In this document: piece after piece, positions 22,714 to 25,642 of the stretch | Numbering within the stretch: the first letter of the stretch is position 1 | Layout: each line of letters opens with the position of its first letter | From: Paenibacillaceae bacterium UBA6304 | GTDB lineage: Bacteria > Bacillota > Bacilli > Paenibacillales > Paenibacillaceae | Reading direction: 5' to 3' | Assembly: GCA_002439285.1 (NCBI GenBank) | Contig: DJTQ01000340.1 | Span: 22,520 to 48,161, forward strand | Length of the DNA stretch: 25,642 bases | Notes under the pieces: model-generated | What the model saw: only the letters and a program-made list of their open reading frames with translations | Told to the model about the DNA's origin: nothing | Database searches by the model: none | Translations under genes and position numbers: made by a program

Positions 22714-22731
22714 AAAGTTGTATACAAGTAT
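22714..22731. promoter_or_regulatory. Probable GntR operator
   Basis: AAAGTTGTATACAAGTAT matches the Bacillus subtilis gnt operator ATACTTGTATACAAGTAT at 16 of 18 positions, including the perfect core TTGTATACAA. It lies just downstream of the predicted transcription start. Repressor bound here would block initiation or elongation, and gluconate would relieve it, as in Bacillus. Confidence 0.8.
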
Positions 22732-22758
22732 ACTGGTATGCGAAAGGATGGTTTACTT

Positions 22759-23658
22759 ATGAAATTAGGTATGATCGGGCTCGGGAAAATGGGATATAAC
22801 CTCGTACACAATTTGCTCGAGCACCAGCACGAAGTCGTAGCCTTTGATATGAACAGCGAAGCCGTTCAGAACGCGGCAAAAGAAGGCGCAATTCCCGCTT
22901 CCAGTCTCGAACAGCTTGTCCACTCCCTGGAGACACCACGCATTGTTTGGGTGATGGTTCCCGCCGGACCTGCAGTTCAGTCTGTGGTGGATACTATAAT
23001 CCCTCTACTCGCACCCGGCGATATTGTTATCGATGGCGGCAATTCGCACTATAAGGATTCTTTGGCTTTGGCGGAGAAGTTGTCCGGCCACGGCATTCAC
23101 TTCTTTGATGTAGGGACTTCAGGCGGCGTGGAAGGTGCTAATAACGGCGGTTGCTTCATGATCGGCGGCGATGAGACGGTATTCCGCAGCATTGAACCGG
23201 TCTTCAAGGATATTGCCGTCGATCGCGGCTACCTGTACGCAGGCAAGAACGGCAGCGGCCATTTTCTCAAGATGGTTCATAACGGCATTGAATACGGCAT
23301 GATGCAGGCGATTGCCGAAGGTTTTGAACTACTCGAGAAGAGCCCGTTCGATTACAACTACGAAGATGTGGCCCGCGTTTGGTCTAACGGTTCCGTTATT
23401 CGCGGCTGGCTGATGGAATTGACGGAAAATGCCTTCTCCAAAGATCCTAAACTGGAAAGTATCAAGGGCGTAATGAAATCGTCGGGAGAAGGAAAATGGA
23501 CCGTGGAGACCGCTCTGGATCTTCAAGCAAGCGCACCGGTCATCGCTTTGTCCCTGTTCATGCGCTACCGCTCCCTGGAATCCGATACGTTCCACGGCAA
23601 GGTCGTCGCTGCGCTGCGCAACGAGTTCGGTGGCCACGCGGTCGAATCGGCAAAATAG
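22759..23658 (+). CDS. gnd: Decarboxylating 6-phosphogluconate dehydrogenase, short (YqeC-like) form
   Basis: 299 aa enzyme that oxidises 6-phosphogluconate to ribulose 5-phosphate and CO2. The Rossmann motif GLGKMG is at residues 7-12. Catalytic and substrate blocks follow: DGGNSHYKDS, GTSGGVEGANNGGCFMIGG and GHFLKMVHNGIEYGMMQ (Lys and His-Asn-Gly-Ile-Glu-Tyr). It lacks the long C-terminal domain of the 470-residue enzymes, so it belongs to the short class typified by YqeC rather than to Bacillus GntZ proper. An upstream in-frame ATG at 22702 would place the operator inside the gene. ATG 22759 has AAAGGATGG and the family N-terminus MKLGMIGLGKMG. First gene of the gnt operon. Confidence 0.94.
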   Translation: MKLGMIGLGKMGYNLVHNLLEHQHEVVAFDMNSEAVQNAAKEGAIPASSLEQLVHSLETPRIVWVMVPAGPAVQSVVDTIIPLLAPGDIVIDGGNSHYKDSLALAEKLSGHGIHFFDVGTSGGVEGANNGGCFMIGGDETVFRSIEPVFKDIAVDRGYLYAGKNGSGHFLKMVHNGIEYGMMQAIAEGFELLEKSPFDYNYEDVARVWSNGSVIRGWLMELTENAFSKDPKLESIKGVMKSSGEGKWTVETALDLQASAPVIALSLFMRYRSLESDTFHGKVVAALRNEFGGHAVESAK

Positions 23659-23677
23659 AATAGGAGTCAACCATAAA

Positions 23678-24349
23678 ATGAAGTTTCCTGTTTCTTGGTT
23701 GAAGGGCAGCTCTCTAGGCGAATCCATCGCCTGCGAGCTGCGCCTTCAAATTATTAATAACACCATCAAGCCGGGCGAGGTTCTGTCCGAGAACCGCATT
23801 GCCGCGGATTTCGGAACGAGCCGTTCACCGGTCCGCGAAGCGTTGAAAACGCTATCCGGAGAAGGTCTCATCACCTTGCAACGGATGGGGGCGGCAGTAA
23901 ACGGTCTTCTATTAAAAGATATCGAAGAGCTTTACGATGTCCGTTATCTCATTGAAAGCTTTGCCTGGCAGCGTCTCGCGGCAGAGGATCCTGCTCCGCT
24001 GCTATCCCGCCTTCATCAAATTGTCGATAAAATGGAGCTCGCCGCCAAATACCGCGATATCGTGGAATTTGCATATCAGGACCTGTCTTTTCATGAACTC
24101 ATCATCACTTCCGCCAATCACACAAGAATATTGCATTTATGGACCAGCATCCGGCAAATTGTGATGACCGTAATGCTCATTACGACGGAAGAGGTATTAT
24201 CCCAAGGGGAAGACAAAAGCCTTTATGTGGTGAATAAGCACCGCAAGCTGCTTCAAGGGCTGGAATCGAGAGATCCGGTTCAGATTGCGGCAAGGATTGA
24301 GGAATATTTTACGGATTCCAGAAATACCTTGCATACGAGCATGAAGTAA
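23678..24349 (+). CDS. gntR: GntR-family transcriptional regulator, FCD subfamily; probable gluconate operon repressor
   Basis: 223 aa. An N-terminal winged helix (about residues 11-72) contains LRLQIINNTIKPGEVLSENRIAADFGTSRSPVREALKTLSGEGLI, the classic GntR DNA-binding pattern. The C-terminal all-helical FCD ligand domain includes DVRYLIESFAWQRLA, DLSFHELIITSANHTRI and VNKHRKLLQGL, with Asp and His residues placed as in metal-binding FCD domains. The start at 23678 has TAGGAG upstream and lies 19 nt after gnd; an earlier in-frame ATG at 23630 overlaps gnd and has no such site. Position between gnd and gntP, plus a GntR-type operator upstream of the operon, supports control by gluconate. Confidence 0.92.
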   Translation: MKFPVSWLKGSSLGESIACELRLQIINNTIKPGEVLSENRIAADFGTSRSPVREALKTLSGEGLITLQRMGAAVNGLLLKDIEELYDVRYLIESFAWQRLAAEDPAPLLSRLHQIVDKMELAAKYRDIVEFAYQDLSFHELIITSANHTRILHLWTSIRQIVMTVMLITTEEVLSQGEDKSLYVVNKHRKLLQGLESRDPVQIAARIEEYFTDSRNTLHTSMK

Positions 24350-24424
24350 TCGTCAAAAATAACATATCGCTCTCGCTTCGTAGTAAACAGTACTATAGTT
24401 CAGGGTAAATAAAGGAGGAACACC

Positions 24425-25642
24425 ATGAGCACGTTATTCAACATGAGCCACAACGCCACCTTACTATTATGGACCCTGGTGACGATCGTGTTTCTTATCG
24501 TTCTGATCTCCAAATACAAATGGAATCCGTTTGTTACATTATTGATTTCCGCTTTGCTGCTCGGTCTGCTGGCCGGGATGGAGCCGCTCGATGTCGTCAA
24601 TTCGATTACAAGCGGATTAGGCGGCACCCTTGGTACTATAGCGATTGTCATCGGCCTCGGTACCATGCTGGGCAAAATGATGGCCGAATCCGGCGGTGCG
24701 GAGCAGATTGCCACCACGCTGGTCGACCGGTTCGGAGAAAAAAGAGTCCACTGGGCGATGATGATCGTCGGCTTTATCGTCGGAATTCCCGTCTTTTTTG
24801 AAGTAGGGGTAATTCTGCTCATTCCTATCGTCTTTACGGTAGCCAGAAAAACAAAAATGTCGCTATTGCAAATCGGGATTCCGATTTTGGCGGGCCTTTC
24901 GACTGTACATGGGCTTGTCCCGCCGCACCCGGCTCCAATGATCGCCATTGATGCTTATGGAGCCAATCTCGGGCGTACGATTCTTTACTCCCTTGTGATC
25001 GGGGTTATCGTCGCCATTATCGCCGGTCCCCTTTTCGGTAAATTCATCGGCAAACGCATCGTGCTGGAACCGCCTGCCGAGCTGGCGGAGCAATTTGCCG
25101 TCAAAGGAAATCGCAGGCTTCCGGGCTTCGGAATCACCCTTTTTACCATCCTATTGCCAGTAATTCTAATGCTAATCGGCTCCATCGCCGATATTATCGA
25201 CCCGGAGGCAACCAGCGGATTTACGCTGTTCTGCGAATTTATCGGCCATGAAATTATGGCGCTACTGATTGCCGTTGTCTTCTCCTTCTTCTCGCTCGGT
25301 TTCTCTAGAGGCTTTACGAAACAAGAGATTTCCAAATTTACGAGCGAGTGTCTCGCCCCGATCGCGACGATCGTTCTGATCATCGGCGCGGGTGGTGCCT
25401 TTAAGCAGGTGTTGATCAACAGCGGCGTGGGCGGCGCAATTGCGGAAATCGCCACGGGCGCCCATGTCAACGTGATCCTGTTTGCCTGGTTCGTTGCCGC
25501 GCTGATCCGGGTCGCTACCGGTTCGGCCACCGCTGCCATGACAACCGCGGCAGGCATTGTTGCTCCGGTACTGGCTCTTACGCCCGGCGCCAACGTGGAA
25601 CTCGTCGTTCTGGCAACCGGTGCAGGCTCCATTGTGCTCTCG
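24425..25642 (+). CDS. gntP: Gluconate permease GntP (3' end cut by window)
   Basis: 406 codons visible from the ATG at 24425, open to the right edge. Multi-pass inner-membrane gluconate:proton symporter. Family landmarks are GLGGTLGTIAIVIGLGTMLGKMMAESGGAEQIA, HWAMMIVGFIVGIPVFFEVGVILLIPI, GLSTVHGLVPPHPAPMIAI and RVATGSATAAMTTAAGIVAP. At least ten hydrophobic segments are visible, and about 40-45 residues should be missing at the C-terminus. The ribosome binding site is AAAGGAGGAAC. It lies 75 nt after gntR. A gluconate kinase gene (gntK) has not appeared yet and may follow. Confidence 0.95.
   Translation, partial: MSTLFNMSHNATLLLWTLVTIVFLIVLISKYKWNPFVTLLISALLLGLLAGMEPLDVVNSITSGLGGTLGTIAIVIGLGTMLGKMMAESGGAEQIATTLVDRFGEKRVHWAMMIVGFIVGIPVFFEVGVILLIPIVFTVARKTKMSLLQIGIPILAGLSTVHGLVPPHPAPMIAIDAYGANLGRTILYSLVIGVIVAIIAGPLFGKFIGKRIVLEPPAELAEQFAVKGNRRLPGFGITLFTILLPVILMLIGSIADIIDPEATSGFTLFCEFIGHEIMALLIAVVFSFFSLGFSRGFTKQEISKFTSECLAPIATIVLIIGAGGAFKQVLINSGVGGAIAEIATGAHVNVILFAWFVAALIRVATGSATAAMTTAAGIVAPVLALTPGANVELVVLATGAGSIVLS

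Noticed and set aside
24400..24948. Open frames on the minus strand opposite gntP, also 24985-25632
   Set aside because: gntP is unmistakable on the plus strand; the antisense frames are Ile/Thr/Pro-rich mirrors of membrane helices.

Overview
The window looks like the origin-proximal part of the left chromosome arm of a spore-forming Firmicute, most likely Paenibacillus or a close relative. The evidence is the gene string rpmH-rnpA-yidC(spoIIIJ)-jag-mnmE-mnmG-rsmG-noc-parA(soj)-parB(spo0J), two near-perfect Bacillus-type parS sites, strong Shine-Dalgarno sequences with many GTG/TTG starts, an encoded tRNA CCA end, and sporulation-linked yyaC. The genus is inferred from gene content and order only.

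Layout, left to right. (1) 1-4587, minus strand: an oligopeptide ABC transporter operon, oppA-oppB-oppC-oppD, with oppD cut by the window edge and a hairpin between oppA and oppB. (2) 4588-5253: AT-rich spacer. (3) 5254-6540, minus: rpsF-ssb-rpsR with promoter, structured leader and terminator. (4) 6618-7289: a small YjzC-like gene (+), a probable structured small RNA (+, about 6885-7117) with its own promoter-like boxes and terminator, and tRNA-Ser(CGA) (-). (5) 7451-11306: DUF951, MscS channel and DUF3343 genes (-), yyaC (+), then DUF4446 and a class V aminotransferase/cysteine desulfurase (-). (6) 11430-14486: parB, parA and noc with two parS sites, one inside the parB gene and one in the loop of the rsmG terminator. 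(7) 14506-18696: rsmG, mnmG, mnmE. (8) 18697-19931: 1.2 kb with no credible gene, filled with two kinds of repeat, nested palindromes with compensating arm changes and a tandem duplication of about 288 bp. (9) 19932-22316: jag, yidC, rnpA, rpmH. (10) 22317-22758: a gap with several DnaA-box-like 9-mers and the gluconate promoter/operator. (11) 22759-25642, plus strand: 6-phosphogluconate dehydrogenase, a GntR regulator and the gluconate permease GntP (cut by the right edge).

How it fits together. All the core genes left of 22.3 kb except yyaC and yjzC are read on the minus strand and everything to the right on the plus strand. The switch coincides with the DnaA-box cluster, as expected if replication starts there or just to the right. 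The gene usually found divergent from rpmH in Bacilli is dnaA; here a gluconate catabolic operon occupies that place. ParA/ParB/Noc with parS sites form the segregation and nucleoid-occlusion module, YidC/Jag and RnpA/L34 the membrane insertion and RNA-processing genes, and MnmE/MnmG the tRNA wobble-uridine modification pair.

I saw no defence system, prophage, insertion-sequence transposase or CRISPR array. The most unusual items are the gnt operon in the dnaA position, the candidate small RNA, the parS-containing terminator and the jag-mnmE repeat block.
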